DNA of 64,000 nt from CAVSUR01 sp963846005 (GCA_963846005.1 CAWJUH010000003.1:1426001-1490000), one strand, 5' to 3'. Numbered from the stretch's first letter, positions 25,695 to 35,245 are shown. The notes: generated by a model not told the origin, from the letters alone. Translations and numbers: made by a program.

Positions 25695-27173
25695 GATGGT
25701 GACGGCCTTGACCTCGGTGTAGGCGTGGAGCGCCTCGTGGCCCATCTCCCGGCCCCAGCCGGACTGCTTGTACCCGCCGAACGGCAGCGCCGCGTCGAAC
25801 ACGTTGTAGCAGTTGATCCAGACCGTGCCCGCCCGCAGCTTCTTCGCCAGCGCGTGGGCCTTGGAGATGTCCTTGGTCCAGATGCCCGCGCCGAGGCCGT
25901 ACTCGGAGTCGTTGGCAACGGCGGCGATCTCATCCAGATCGGTAAACGGCGCAGCGACCAGGACCGGCCCGAAGATCTCCTCGCGGACGACCTTCATGTC
26001 GGGCCGGGTGCCGGTGAGCACCGTAGGCTCGATGAAGTAGCCGCGGTCACCGTAGCGACCGCCGCCAGCCACGGCGGTGGCACCCTCGGCCTTGCCGGAC
26101 TCCAGGAAGCCGCTCACCCGGCGGAACTGCTCGTCGGAGACCAGCGGGCCCATCTGGGTGCCGGCTTCCATGCCCGGTCCCATCTTGATCGACTTGGCGA
26201 TCGCGGCGACCCCGTCGACCACCTCGTCGAAGCGGGACTGCTGGACATACAGCCGCGAGCCCGCGACGCAGCACTGCCCCTGGTTGAAGAAGATCGCGTT
26301 CGCTGCACCCTCAATCGCGTCCTCGCCTGCGTCGTCGAAGACGATGTTGGGGCTCTTCCCGCCGAGTTCCAGGGTCAGCTTCTTCAGGTTGCTGGCCCCT
26401 GACGCGGCGACAATCATCTTGCCCACCTCGGTGGACCCGGTGAAAGCGACCTTGTCGACATCATTGTGCGCGGCCAGCGCGGCGCCGGCGGTTTCGCCGA
26501 AGCCGGGCACCACGTTCACCACGCCGTCCGGCACCCCGGCCTCGGCGATCAGCCCGGCCAGCCGCAACGCGGTCAGCGGTGTCTGCTCGGCCAGCTTGAG
26601 CACCACGCAGTTGCCGGCGGCCAGCGCCGGGCCGAGCTTCCACGCCGCCATCAGCAGCGGGAAGTTCCATGGAATGATCTGCCCGACCACGCCCAGCGGC
26701 TCGCGCAGGGTGTAGGAGTGGAAGTTCGCGCCCGGCATGTAGGGCACCGAGATGTTGATCGAGTTGCCCTCGATCTTGGTGGCCCAGCCGGCCATGTAGT
26801 GGAACATGTCAGCGGCCAGCGGCACATCGGCACCCCGGGCGACCGCGAACGGCTTGCCATTATCCAGAGCCTCCAGCTGCGCGAGCTCGTCGGCATGCTC
26901 GAGGATGAGGTCCCCGATGCGCCAGATGATGCGCCCGCGCTCCGATGGGGTCATCCGGCTCCACGGGCCTTCGAACGCGCTGCGCGCGGCGCGTACCGCC
27001 CGGTCGATATCCTCCGCATCGCCCTCCGCGATCCGGGCGAGCGTCTCGCCAGTCGCCGGGTTGGGCGTCTCGAACGTCCTGCCCGACGCCGCGTCCAACC
27101 ACTGCCCGCCAATAAACAGCTGCCGTGGCGTGCCGATGAAGGACTCGACATCCCGGTCCAGGGTCACAGTCAT
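25686..27173 (-). CDS. NAD(P)-dependent aldehyde dehydrogenase
   Basis: 495 residues, the full ALDH family length. FTGSTEVGKMI (NAD fold), ELGGKSPNIVFDDA with the general-base Glu (about residue 265) and NQGQCCVAGSRLYV with the catalytic Cys (about 300) are intact, as is the C-terminal FGGYKQSGWGREMG. It oxidises aldehydes, plausibly acetaldehyde from the neighbouring alcohol dehydrogenase, to carboxylates. The stop lies inside a 14-base tandem repeat followed by a strong hairpin. Upstream, a small dyad may be an operator. Confidence 0.94.
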   Translation of the reverse strand: MTVTLDRDVESFIGTPRQLFIGGQWLDAASGRTFETPNPATGETLARIAEGDAEDIDRAVRAARSAFEGPWSRMTPSERGRIIWRIGDLILEHADELAQLEALDNGKPFAVARGADVPLAADMFHYMAGWATKIEGNSINISVPYMPGANFHSYTLREPLGVVGQIIPWNFPLLMAAWKLGPALAAGNCVVLKLAEQTPLTALRLAGLIAEAGVPDGVVNVVPGFGETAGAALAAHNDVDKVAFTGSTEVGKMIVAASGASNLKKLTLELGGKSPNIVFDDAGEDAIEGAANAIFFNQGQCCVAGSRLYVQQSRFDEVVDGVAAIAKSIKMGPGMEAGTQMGPLVSDEQFRRVSGFLESGKAEGATAVAGGGRYGDRGYFIEPTVLTGTRPDMKVVREEIFGPVLVAAPFTDLDEIAAVANDSEYGLGAGIWTKDISKAHALAKKLRAGTVWINCYNVFDAALPFGGYKQSGWGREMGHEALHAYTEVKAVTIQL

Positions 27174-27246
27174 GACTTGGTCATCTCCCTTGGCTGCGCG
27201 GTGGAGGCAGCCACCGATTGCGGCCAGTCAGCACCTATCTGCGCAG

Positions 27247-27272
27247 GTCTACGTCGTAAGTCTACACTGTAG
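27247..27272. promoter_or_regulatory. possible operator upstream of aldehyde dehydrogenase
   Basis: GTCTAC is repeated at 27247 and 27260, and the second copy overlaps the dyad CTACA-C-TGTAG (27262-27272). The region is less GC-rich than its surroundings and lies about 75-100 bases upstream of the minus-strand ATG. Confidence 0.3.
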
Positions 27273-27420
27273 CGAGAAGGAGCGGGACTAACAGCTGTCA
27301 ACATCGCCGGTTTACGCAGGTCGGAAGGCGCCGGCGCCGCAGTGAGCGCGGGCCTGCAGATGGCGGCCCGTCCGCTCCGGCCGGCTAACCGCGGCTGGCG
27401 CGCGTGGTCCCCGAAGCCGG

Positions 27421-28664
27421 CTACCCGGTACCCCTGGTTTCCGGAGCCAGCACGCCCGCGACCGCGGCCAGGCCCAGCACTCCGGCGGCCGCGGCGAAGG
27501 CGGCCGGGTAGGAGACGGCGTCGACCAGCCAGCCCGCGGCGACCGGCCCGGTTACCGAGCCGGTGTCCCCGGCCATCTGGTACAGCGCGACCAGCGTCCC
27601 GCCCTCCCGGCCGAGCAGGTCGCCGACCATCGCCGACGGCGCGACATCGAGCAGGCCGGAGCCGAACCCGGCGACCGCGAGCGCGGCCAGGAACCCGCCC
27701 AGCCCCGGCAGCAGCGCCAGCATGGCCATGCCGCCGGCCGCGATCGCGCAGCCGGCCACCAGCACCGGCCGCCGCCCCAGGGTGTCGGCGGCGCGGCCGG
27801 GCCACAGCGCGGCCGCGTTCAGCACGGCGAACAGCAAGAAGCCGAGCCCGGTCCACAGCGGGGTGCGGTGCAGCGCGTCGCGCACGAACAGCGGCACGAT
27901 CGCGGCCCGCACTCCCATCACCGCGAACCCGTCGGCCAGGTTCGCGGCCGCGGCGGCCCGGTACGGCCGGCTGCGCACGGCCCACCCGATCGCGGCCGCC
28001 GGCCCCGGCCGCCGGCTGCCGGTCCCGGCCCCCGGCCGGTCGGCGCTCCCGGTCCGGTCTGCGCTCCCGGGGCCGGCCGTGCGCCCGTCCGGCCGGTGCC
28101 GCAGCAGGAAAGCGGCGATTCCCGCGGGCACCAGGAGCAGCACCCCGTAGATGACGAACGGCGCCCGCAGCGACCACTGCGCGACCAGGCCGCCGAGCGC
28201 CGGCCCGCTGATCCCGCCGGCCAGGAACCCGGCGCTGTAGATCCCGCTGGCCCGGCCGCGCTGCTCGCCGGGCACGCTGGCCAGCAGCAGGGTCTGCGCG
28301 CTGACCGTGTACATCGCCGAGCCCAGGCCGCCGCCGCCGCGCAGCGCGATCAGCTCCCAGAACGACCGGGAGAACCCGGCCAGCACGCTGCTCACCGCCA
28401 CGATCGCGATGCCGGCGGCCATCACCGGCTGCTCGCCGAACCGGTCGACCAGCCGCCGGCCGGCAGCGCCCCGGCCACCCGCACCAGGGCGAACGCGCTG
28501 ATCACGCTGGCCGCGGCCGCGGTGCTGACGCCGAACTGGCGGGCGAAGGCGGGGATGGCCGGCGCGACGATCCCGTACCCGAGCGCCACCGTGAACGACA
28601 CCGAGGTGAGGACCGCCACCTCCCGCGGCAGCCCGCGGAACGGCCCGGCCGCCAGCACGCGCAC
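27421..28664 (-). CDS. MFS transporter, frameshifted near the N-terminus
   Basis: Joined across one frameshift this is about 413 residues with 12 predicted membrane helices. The first 70 residues (VAVLTSVSFTVALGYGIVAPAIPAF onward) are in the frame starting at 28664. Near 28453-28458 one base seems missing, and the rest (LVDRFGEQPVMAAGIAIV and onward) is in another frame. The conserved D-R-x-G loop-2-3 motif (LVDRFGEQP) spans the break. The final half contains PGRAADTLGRRPVL, the mirror motif. It is an MDR-like permease of unknown substrate. CACAAT 6 bases before the GTG hints at a leaderless start. Confidence 0.8.
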
Positions 28665-28718
28665 CTGCGCATTGTGCCAGCCGCCACCCCGGCCTGGCCG
28701 GGCCGGGCGCCGCTGGGC

Positions 28719-30488
28719 TCAGCGGCCGGACGGGCAGGGGTAGAACATCGCGCCGTCCAGGTCCACGTCGAACTTCACCGCGGCGAACCCGGCCGGCCCG
28801 GCCCAGACCGCGCGGCAGAACGCGCGGAACCGGTGCGGCCCGGAGCAGCGCTGCCCCGGATCGCAGACGTAATGGTCGGCGTCGTACTCGGCTTCGCCGA
28901 CCCACTTGCCGGACGGCTGGCGGGCCGTCCGGTCGGTCGAGAAGTCGTCCCAGCCGCAGGGCGTCGCGCCGTGCAGCGCCGTGCAGGTGATCCCGTACTG
29001 GCGGCTGCCGCGCAGCTGCGCGGCGGTGCAGTCGTGCCCGACGTAGCATTCCTCGACGATGGCGCCGTCGGCGTACCGGCGCCCCCACCAGCTCAGCAGC
29101 GGCGAGTTCTTCCACAGCCCGGTCATCCCGTCGCGGTGGATCTGGTTGAACGCGTAGGCCAGCAGGTTCTGCGCGTCGCCGGGGGTGAGGTGGAAGCCGG
29201 TGACCGGCGGCGGGTCGAAGCTGTCGATGTCGTCCAGCTCGACCGCGTCGAAGCCCTTGCGCGCGCACATCGCGATCCGCTCGTCCAGCATCGGCTTGAG
29301 CGCGTCCAGCTGGCGGAAGTCCACCCAGCGCTCTTGCGGGTAGCCGTAGTAGACGTTGCCGAGCGCCGCGGCCGGGAAGTACCGCCCGTGCGGCGACGGG
29401 CTGGCGTCCGGCCGGTAGTCCTCCCAGGCCAGGTCCAGGTAGCAGATCGTGCGCGGGTGCGCCAGGGTGGCCGCCTGCCAGCGGGTCCTGATCGCCCGGA
29501 CCTGCGCCGCGGTGGTGAGGAACCCGTCGGTGTCGTAGATGTCCACGGCCCGCGCGCCGGTGCGCTGCAACGGCGTGACCCGGCCGATCTGCCAGTCCCA
29601 GCGCATCGGGCGCCCGCCCGCGGCCAGGTGCGGGGGATACCAGCAGGCGCGGCGGGCCGGCCGGCAGGCCACCGGGGCCGGCAGCGGCGTGACCCGCCAG
29701 CGGAACGAGGCCGTGCTCGCCCCGGCCCGGTCGGCGGTGCGGACCGCCACCGCGTGCGGCCCGGGCCGCAGCCGCCCGGTGTAGAACACCCGGCTGGCCG
29801 GCAGCGGCCGCCATGGCCCGGCGTCCACCCGGTAGCGCTGGCCAGGCCGTCCGTCAGCCGCGTTGTAGTGCGGCGCGGTGACACCGAAGTACTCCGCGTC
29901 CGAGCCAGTGCGCCGCTCGGGCGTGCCGTCGGTGAACTCCGCCCGCGGGGCCCGGCCGCGCGGGTAGGCCGCCACTGGGCCGCGGGCCAGCGCGGTCGCC
30001 GACCGGCGGACCACGGTGAACGAGAACGTCGCCGGGTCGGTCTCCACCACCGCGGTGGCGGTCTCGGTCAGCCGCAGCCGCCCGCCGGTGTCGGCGTGCC
30101 CGGCCCGGTAGGACGACGCGGCGAACGGGGTCGCGGTGGTGTCCGCGGCCCGGGCACAGCGCCGGCCGGAGGCCCGGCAGCGCTGCCAGGAGTAGGCCAC
30201 CTCGAAGGTCAGCAACCGCATCGAGCGCGGCAGCCGGGGCGCCCGCCACCGCAGGCCGGCCGCGCGCACGACCGCGCCGTCGCGCGGCGTCCCGGCGATC
30301 CGCAGCCGCCCGGACGCGGCCGGCGGCGGGATGCGCGCGGCGGCGAGCGCGGCGCCGCGCGCCGCCACGGGCCCGGCGCTGGCCGGGGCGGCCGGCCCGG
30401 GCGCTGCGGCGGCAGCCAGGGAAAAGATCAGCGGGAGGCCAGCGGCCACCATCAGGCCGCGGGACCAGGCAGGCCGGCGAGCGGGCAT
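28719..30488 (-). CDS. secreted GH114-type endo-alpha-1,4-polygalactosaminidase with Ig-like domains
   Basis: 589 residues. A twin-Arg-containing signal peptide (MPARRPAWSRGLMVAAGLPL, about 1-40) is followed by an Ig-like domain with SWQRCRASGRRC (about 70-150), a second beta domain (about 210-270) and the GH114/TIM-barrel catalytic domain (about 285-589). Family motifs in the barrel are DIYDTDGF, ICYLDLAWEDYRPD and GFDAVELDDIDSFD, with acidic candidates for catalysis. GH114 enzymes cut alpha-1,4-linked galactosamine polymers. It ends 15 bases into the next gene's region: GH4 (30504) is directly upstream on the same strand, so GH4-GH114 likely form an operon divergent from the sugar importer. 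Confidence 0.82.
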   Translation of the reverse strand: MPARRPAWSRGLMVAAGLPLIFSLAAAAAPGPAAPASAGPVAARGAALAAARIPPPAASGRLRIAGTPRDGAVVRAAGLRWRAPRLPRSMRLLTFEVAYSWQRCRASGRRCARAADTTATPFAASSYRAGHADTGGRLRLTETATAVVETDPATFSFTVVRRSATALARGPVAAYPRGRAPRAEFTDGTPERRTGSDAEYFGVTAPHYNAADGRPGQRYRVDAGPWRPLPASRVFYTGRLRPGPHAVAVRTADRAGASTASFRWRVTPLPAPVACRPARRACWYPPHLAAGGRPMRWDWQIGRVTPLQRTGARAVDIYDTDGFLTTAAQVRAIRTRWQAATLAHPRTICYLDLAWEDYRPDASPSPHGRYFPAAALGNVYYGYPQERWVDFRQLDALKPMLDERIAMCARKGFDAVELDDIDSFDPPPVTGFHLTPGDAQNLLAYAFNQIHRDGMTGLWKNSPLLSWWGRRYADGAIVEECYVGHDCTAAQLRGSRQYGITCTALHGATPCGWDDFSTDRTARQPSGKWVGEAEYDADHYVCDPGQRCSGPHRFRAFCRAVWAGPAGFAAVKFDVDLDGAMFYPCPSGR

Positions 30489-30503
30489 CAGCGGCTCCGG
30501 GAG

Positions 30504-31817
30504 TCAGCGGGTCAGCGCGGGCGGCAGCAGCGCGGCGTGCGCCGTGAGCAGCTCATCACACATCGCGATGACCTGCCCGGTGGTGAGGGTGGCGGCGGTG
30601 TTCGGGTCGAGCAGCGCCGCCTGGTAGACGTGGTCGCGGCAGCCGTCCAGGGCGGCCCGCACGGTCAGCTCGGCCACGTTCAGGAACGTCCGGTTCAGCG
30701 CGGCGAGCTGCGGCGGCAGCGCGCCGACCGGCTCGGGCCGCGGGCCGTCCGGGCCGACCCGGCAGGGCACCTCCACGCAGCACTGCTCCGGCAGGCTGGT
30801 GATCAGGCCGCCGTTGCGGATGTTGACGTGCAGTTCCCGCTCGGTGCCGGTCTCCAGCGAGTGGATGAACTCCGACGCCAGCTCGTACTCCGGGGCCAGG
30901 TCCAGCGGCGCGCCGTCGTCCAGCGCCTGGCGCAGCGACTCCAGCTCGCGCAGGTTCTCCTCCGACCGGGCCAGGTAGTCGCCGACGAAGATGCGGTACT
31001 GGCTGACCTCGCCGGGGTGGCGCATGAACCAGGGCACGTACTCGGCCGAGTGCTCGCTGGACTCGGTGGGGAAGTAGCCGAACCGGCGGAAGATCTCCAC
31101 CCGCACCCGCCGCTGCAGCTCCGGCGAGTTGCCGACGATTTCGCGCAGCCGCGGGTAGAGCGACTCGCCGTCCTGCTCGAACCGCAGCACGAACGCCTGG
31201 TGGTTGAACCCGGCGGTGGTGAACCTGACCCGCTGCGGGTCGGCGCCCACCAGCCCGGTCAGGAACGCCTGGGTGTCGCGGACCGAGTGGCACAGCCCGT
31301 ACACCCGCCGAAATGAGGTGCCCTCGTACACCGCCCAGGGCAGCATGGCCATCGGGTTGGAGTAGCTGAGCAGGTAGGCGTCCGGGCAGACCTCGGCCAT
31401 GTCGGCGGCCAGCGCCGTCACCACCGGGATCGTGCGCAGCCCGCGGAAGATCCCGCCGATGCCGATCGTGTCGCCGATGGTCTGGCGGACCCCGTACCGG
31501 GCCGGGATGCCGAAGTCGGCGCGGGTGGCGTCGTAGCCGCCGACCTGGACCTCGTTGATGACGTAGCGGGCCCCGCGCAGCGCGTCCGGCCGGCCGGCGC
31601 TCGCGCTGACGGTGGCGCCCGCGCCGGACTGCGCGGAGATCGCGCGGGCCAGCCGCTCGGCGTGCGCCAGCCGCTCCGGGCTGATGTCATGCAGCGCGAA
31701 GTGCAGCTTCCCGGCGAACTCGGGAAAGCTGCACAGGTCGGTGACGACATTGCGGGTGAACTCGATGCTGCCGGCCCCGATGAACGTCACCTTGATCACA
31801 GTTGCGCAGTGTTTCAT
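30504..31817 (-). CDS. GH4 family NAD/Mn-dependent glycosidase (MelA-like)
   Basis: About 437 residues from ATG 31817; GTG 31799 or ATG 31850 are alternatives. The N-terminus VIKVTFIGAGSIEFTRNVVTDL is the NAD-binding fold of GH4. The metal-ligand Cys is in YGLCHSVRDTQ and the His in GFNHQAFVLRF; SYSNPMAM is the family loop. GH4 enzymes use NAD and Mn2+ in an oxidation-elimination mechanism on alpha- or beta-glycosides, and MelA is an alpha-galactosidase. No signal peptide is seen, so it acts on imported sugar. Next to GH114 and galactosamine-type genes, an alpha-galactosaminide substrate is plausible but unproven. Confidence 0.85.
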   Translation of the reverse strand: MKHCATVIKVTFIGAGSIEFTRNVVTDLCSFPEFAGKLHFALHDISPERLAHAERLARAISAQSGAGATVSASAGRPDALRGARYVINEVQVGGYDATRADFGIPARYGVRQTIGDTIGIGGIFRGLRTIPVVTALAADMAEVCPDAYLLSYSNPMAMLPWAVYEGTSFRRVYGLCHSVRDTQAFLTGLVGADPQRVRFTTAGFNHQAFVLRFEQDGESLYPRLREIVGNSPELQRRVRVEIFRRFGYFPTESSEHSAEYVPWFMRHPGEVSQYRIFVGDYLARSEENLRELESLRQALDDGAPLDLAPEYELASEFIHSLETGTERELHVNIRNGGLITSLPEQCCVEVPCRVGPDGPRPEPVGALPPQLAALNRTFLNVAELTVRAALDGCRDHVYQAALLDPNTAATLTTGQVIAMCDELLTAHAALLPPALTR

Positions 31818-31988
31818 CCGGCCTTGATTCGCGCAAGAGTGCGCAGGCACTTCCGGGCGCTGTCCGGCCGGGTTGCGGGTCCTGACGGCTCGTCACGGCC
31901 TCGTTTCCGGTCGTTGCGGCTTCTGGCTGATCAATATGACCTAATTCGGGAGTGTTCGCCGGGCCGGAAACGGCCGCCGCCCCGGGGG

Positions 31989-32038
31989 TTGACACGTGCC
32001 TGATCGTGCTCAATAGTGCGTGAAAGCTGCGTGAGAGC
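31989..32038 (+). promoter_or_regulatory. promoter and direct-repeat operator of the sugar importer operon
   Basis: TTGACA (31989-31994), a 17-base spacer and AATAGT (32012-32017) form a strong promoter. Immediately downstream, GCGTGAAAGC (32018-32027) and GCGTGAGAGC (32029-32038) are near-identical repeats 11 bases apart, well placed to block transcription. The local DeoR regulator is the obvious candidate ligand. Confidence 0.55.
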
Positions 32039-32091
32039 GTCACGAATGATCGGACGCGGACCCGGCGCAGCGGCGCGCACCGGAGGTCGCG

Positions 32092-33384
32092 ATGGCAGGA
32101 CAGCGATGGACCCGGCTGGCAGGCTCGCTCGCCGCTGCGGCGCTGGTGCTGGGCGCGGCCGCCTGCGGCACCGACTCCTCCGGCGGCTCGGGCGGCGGCG
32201 CCATCCAGATCTGGGAGGGCTACACCGGCGCCGAGGCCAAGACGTTCGCGCACATGGCCGGCGAGTACGAGCATGCGCATCCGGGCCACAAGGTGTCGGT
32301 GCTGTTCGTCAACAACGACTACTCGCTGCAGAAGGTGCTGACCGCGGTCAAGGGCGGCAGCCCGCCCGACATCGCCTACCTGTACGGCTCGTGGGCCCCG
32401 AACGTGGCCAGCATCCCGCAGGTGGTGAACCTCACGCAGGTGGTGCGCCAGCCCGGCGTGAACTGGAACGACTTCTGGGTCGGCGAGCGGGACGTCGCGA
32501 CCGTCGGCAGCAAGGTCATCGGCATCCCCGCCCTGGTCGACAACCTGGCCGTGGTCTACAACAAGACGCTGTTCGCCCGGGCCCACCTCGCGCCGCCGGG
32601 CCCGGGCTGGACCTGGGCCCAGTTCCAGGCCGACGCGCGCAAGCTCACCGACCCGGCCCGCAAGCAGTTCGGCACCGCCTACGTCACCCCCGGCACCGAG
32701 GACACGGTCTGGCACTGGGAGGCGCTGCTGTGGGAGGCCGGCGGCCGGCTGCTCACGCCGGGAAACTCCAAGGCGGCGTTCGACTCGGCCGCCGGGCTCA
32801 AGTCGCTGGACACCCTGCGGACCATGGCCGTGACCGACAAGTCCATGTACCTGGACCCGACCGACCAGGCCTACGCCAACCTGTTCAACTCCGGCCGGAT
32901 CGGGATGCTGGTCACCGGCCCGTGGGACTTGTCGGCGTTCCCGGCCGTGCACTACGGCGTGCAGGTCATGCCGTCCTTCCCCGGCAGCAGCGGCGGGCAC
33001 CAGACCATCTCCGGCCCGGACAACTGGGTGATCTTCAACAACGGCGCCAGCCAGGTGTCCGCCGCGGAGAAGTTCCTGCTGTGGCTGACCGCGCCCGCCC
33101 AGGTCCGGTACTTCTCGCTGCACACCGGCGACCTGCCGACCCGGCAGTCGGTGGCCGACGGGACCGGGTTCAGCGCCCAGATGAACAAGGCGCTGCCCGG
33201 GGTGACCACGTTCATCGCCAACCTCGGCAACGTCCGCCAGGCCCGGCCGCAGATCACCCAGTACCCGAAGATCTCCCAGGTGCTCGGCAACATGGTCGTG
33301 TCGGTGCTGCTCGGCAAGGCGCAGCCCAAGGCCGCGCTGAGCTCGGCCGCGCAGCAGGTCAACCAGATCCTGGCGGCGGGCTAG
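32092..33384 (+). CDS. ABC sugar importer, substrate-binding lipoprotein
   Basis: 430 residues. A lipoprotein signal peptide is visible, with hydrophobic LAAAALVLGAAACG and the lipobox Cys at about residue 24. The mature part is a family 1 solute-binding protein (IQIWEGYTGAEAKTF at the N-terminus, DIAYLYGSWAPNVA, and the MLVTGPWDLSAFPAVHYGV stretch). It captures a carbohydrate outside the membrane and feeds the two permeases that follow. The promoter TTGACA-17-AATAGT lies about 75 bases upstream. No ATPase gene is in the locus, typical of actinobacterial importers that share MsiK. Confidence 0.92.
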   Translation: MAGQRWTRLAGSLAAAALVLGAAACGTDSSGGSGGGAIQIWEGYTGAEAKTFAHMAGEYEHAHPGHKVSVLFVNNDYSLQKVLTAVKGGSPPDIAYLYGSWAPNVASIPQVVNLTQVVRQPGVNWNDFWVGERDVATVGSKVIGIPALVDNLAVVYNKTLFARAHLAPPGPGWTWAQFQADARKLTDPARKQFGTAYVTPGTEDTVWHWEALLWEAGGRLLTPGNSKAAFDSAAGLKSLDTLRTMAVTDKSMYLDPTDQAYANLFNSGRIGMLVTGPWDLSAFPAVHYGVQVMPSFPGSSGGHQTISGPDNWVIFNNGASQVSAAEKFLLWLTAPAQVRYFSLHTGDLPTRQSVADGTGFSAQMNKALPGVTTFIANLGNVRQARPQITQYPKISQVLGNMVVSVLLGKAQPKAALSSAAQQVNQILAAG

Positions 33385-33385
33385 C

Positions 33386-34321
33386 GTGACCGCCGCCCCT
33401 GCCCTGCTGCGGCGCAGGTCCGGGCCGGCCCGGGCGCCGCGGCCGCGGGTGATGGCTTCCGAGCAGCTGGCCGGCTGGGGGTTCGTCACCCCGGCGGCGT
33501 GCATCATCCTGCTGTTCGGCGCCGTGCCGATCATCTGGTCGGCGGTCATGTCGTTCCAGCGCAACAGCCTGTCCGGGCCCGCGCCGTTCATCGGCCTCGG
33601 CAACTACCGGCAGATGGTGCACGACCCGGTCGTGGCGCTGGGCATCGAGCACACGCTGGTCTACACCGCGCTGTTCGTGCCCGGCACCATGGTCGTCGGC
33701 CTGTTCCTGGCCGTGGCGATGAACCGGCCGATCCGGTTCATCACGGTGTACCGGACCGCCGCCTACGCCACCATGGCGATCTCCACGATCAGCGAGGCGC
33801 TGGTCTTCATCTGGCTGTTCGACCCGTCCTACGGGATCGTCAACTACCTGTTCAGCCTGGTCGGCATCCCGGCCCAGCAGTTCCTCAACTCGCCGTCGCA
33901 GGCGCTGTACGTGATCGTGGTCATGACGATCTGGGGCTGGACCGGGTTCGCGGTGGTGATCTACCTGGCCGCGCTGCAGGGCGTGCCGAAGGAGCTGGCC
34001 GAGGCGGCCGCGATCGACGGCGCCAGTTCCTGGCAGACCTTCCGCCGGGTCACCTTGCCGCTGCTCAGCCCGGCCTCGCTGTTCCTGGCCGTGTGGCTGA
34101 CCATCAACGCGCTGCAGCTGTTCGACGAGGTGTACCTGAGCACCCAGGGCGGCCCGCTGAACTCCACCACGGTGCTCGTGTACTACCTGTACGAGCAGGG
34201 CTTCACCGACTTCAACTTCGGCTACGCCTCGGCCATCGCCTACTTCCTGTTCATCGTCATCCTGGTGATCACCGCGATCCAGTTCCGGGCCGGCCGGCGC
34301 TTCACCTTCTACCGGTCATGA
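33386..34321 (+). CDS. ABC sugar importer, permease (MalF-like)
   Basis: 311 residues with six predicted membrane helices. A Pro/Arg-rich cytoplasmic start is followed by WGFVTPAACIILLFGAVPIIW as the first helix. The EAA loop with ELAEAAAIDGASSWQTFRRVTLPLL (split across about residues 205-230) is the ATPase-docking site. The stop overlaps the second permease's start (ATGA at 34318). GTG 33386 lies one base after the binding-protein stop, so translation is coupled. Confidence 0.92.
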   Translation: MTAAPALLRRRSGPARAPRPRVMASEQLAGWGFVTPAACIILLFGAVPIIWSAVMSFQRNSLSGPAPFIGLGNYRQMVHDPVVALGIEHTLVYTALFVPGTMVVGLFLAVAMNRPIRFITVYRTAAYATMAISTISEALVFIWLFDPSYGIVNYLFSLVGIPAQQFLNSPSQALYVIVVMTIWGWTGFAVVIYLAALQGVPKELAEAAAIDGASSWQTFRRVTLPLLSPASLFLAVWLTINALQLFDEVYLSTQGGPLNSTTVLVYYLYEQGFTDFNFGYASAIAYFLFIVILVITAIQFRAGRRFTFYRS

Positions 34322-35202
34322 CGGCCGCCACCGCCGCCGCCGGCGGCCCGGCCCGGCGCCGCCGCCGGCTGCCGTTCAGCCCCTGGCACCTGGTGCTGGT
34401 CCCGGCCACGATCGTGCTGATCTTCCCGTTCGCCTGGCTGGTCATCACCTCGGTCGAGACCTCGTCCGAGGCGCTGCACTTCCCGCCGATCCTGACCCCG
34501 CACACGCTGCGGTTCAGCAACTACGCCACCGCCTGGCACAGCGCGCCGTTCGGCCGGTTCTTCGTCAACTCGGCGGTGGTCGCGGTCGGCACGGTCGCGG
34601 CCAACCTGGTGCTCTGCTCGCTGGCCGGGTACGCGTTCGCCCGGCTGCGCTTCTTCGGCCGCGGCGCGCTGTTCGCGGCGCTCATGGCCACGCTGATGGT
34701 GCCGTTCCAGGTGACGATGATCCCGCAGTTCATCATCACCAAGTGGCTCGGCGTGCACGTGCTGGCCGGGGTCGGCATCAACCACATCGGCGCGCTGATC
34801 CTGCCGAACGCGGCGACCGCGTTCGGGATCTTCTTCCTGCGCCAGTTCTTCCGCACGCTGCCGGTGGAATACGAGGAATCGGCCCGGGTGGACGGGGCCA
34901 GCCGGCTGACCGTGCTGTGGCGGATCGTGCTGCCGCTGTCCCGGCCGGCCCTGGCCACGCTGGCCGCGCTGACCTTCCTGGACTCGTGGAACAACTTCCT
35001 GTGGCCGCTGATCGCGGTCGACTCCACCAATCAGATGACGCTGCCGCTCGGGCTGGCCACCTTCCAGGGCGCGCACGCCACCCAGTGGCCGCTGCTGATG
35101 GCCGGCAACGTGATGAGCCTGGCCCCGATGATGGTCGTCTTCCTCATCGCCCAGCGCTACTTCGTCCGCTCGGTCGCGGCCACCGGGCTGGCGGGCACGT
35201 GA
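34318..35202 (+). CDS. ABC sugar importer, permease (MalG-like)
   Basis: 294 residues with six predicted helices. The start ATG overlaps the previous TGA. The EAA motif is YEESARVDGASRLTVLWRI (about residue 190), followed by LPLSRPALATLAALTF. It pairs with the MalF-like permease as the membrane channel for a mono- or oligosaccharide. The downstream SIS gene begins 44 bases later with its own RBS. Confidence 0.92.
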   Translation: MTAATAAAGGPARRRRRLPFSPWHLVLVPATIVLIFPFAWLVITSVETSSEALHFPPILTPHTLRFSNYATAWHSAPFGRFFVNSAVVAVGTVAANLVLCSLAGYAFARLRFFGRGALFAALMATLMVPFQVTMIPQFIITKWLGVHVLAGVGINHIGALILPNAATAFGIFFLRQFFRTLPVEYEESARVDGASRLTVLWRIVLPLSRPALATLAALTFLDSWNNFLWPLIAVDSTNQMTLPLGLATFQGAHATQWPLLMAGNVMSLAPMMVVFLIAQRYFVRSVAATGLAGT

Positions 35203-35245
35203 CCGCCGGCCGCACGACCACCAGCACCAGCGCGAGGAGACCGAG

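Noticed and set aside
18468..27300. Clear DevR/DosR boxes in front of ackA, adh or cytochrome b
   Set aside because: I looked for GGGACT...AGTCCC in the upstream gaps and found none beyond one half-site near 27284; a hypoxia regulon cannot be claimed from sequence.
27421..29814. A 797-codon minus-strand frame joining the GH114 region to the MFS transporter
   Set aside because: Its first 400 codons are the out-of-frame shadow of the GH114 gene; the MFS N-terminus is in a different frame from 28664.
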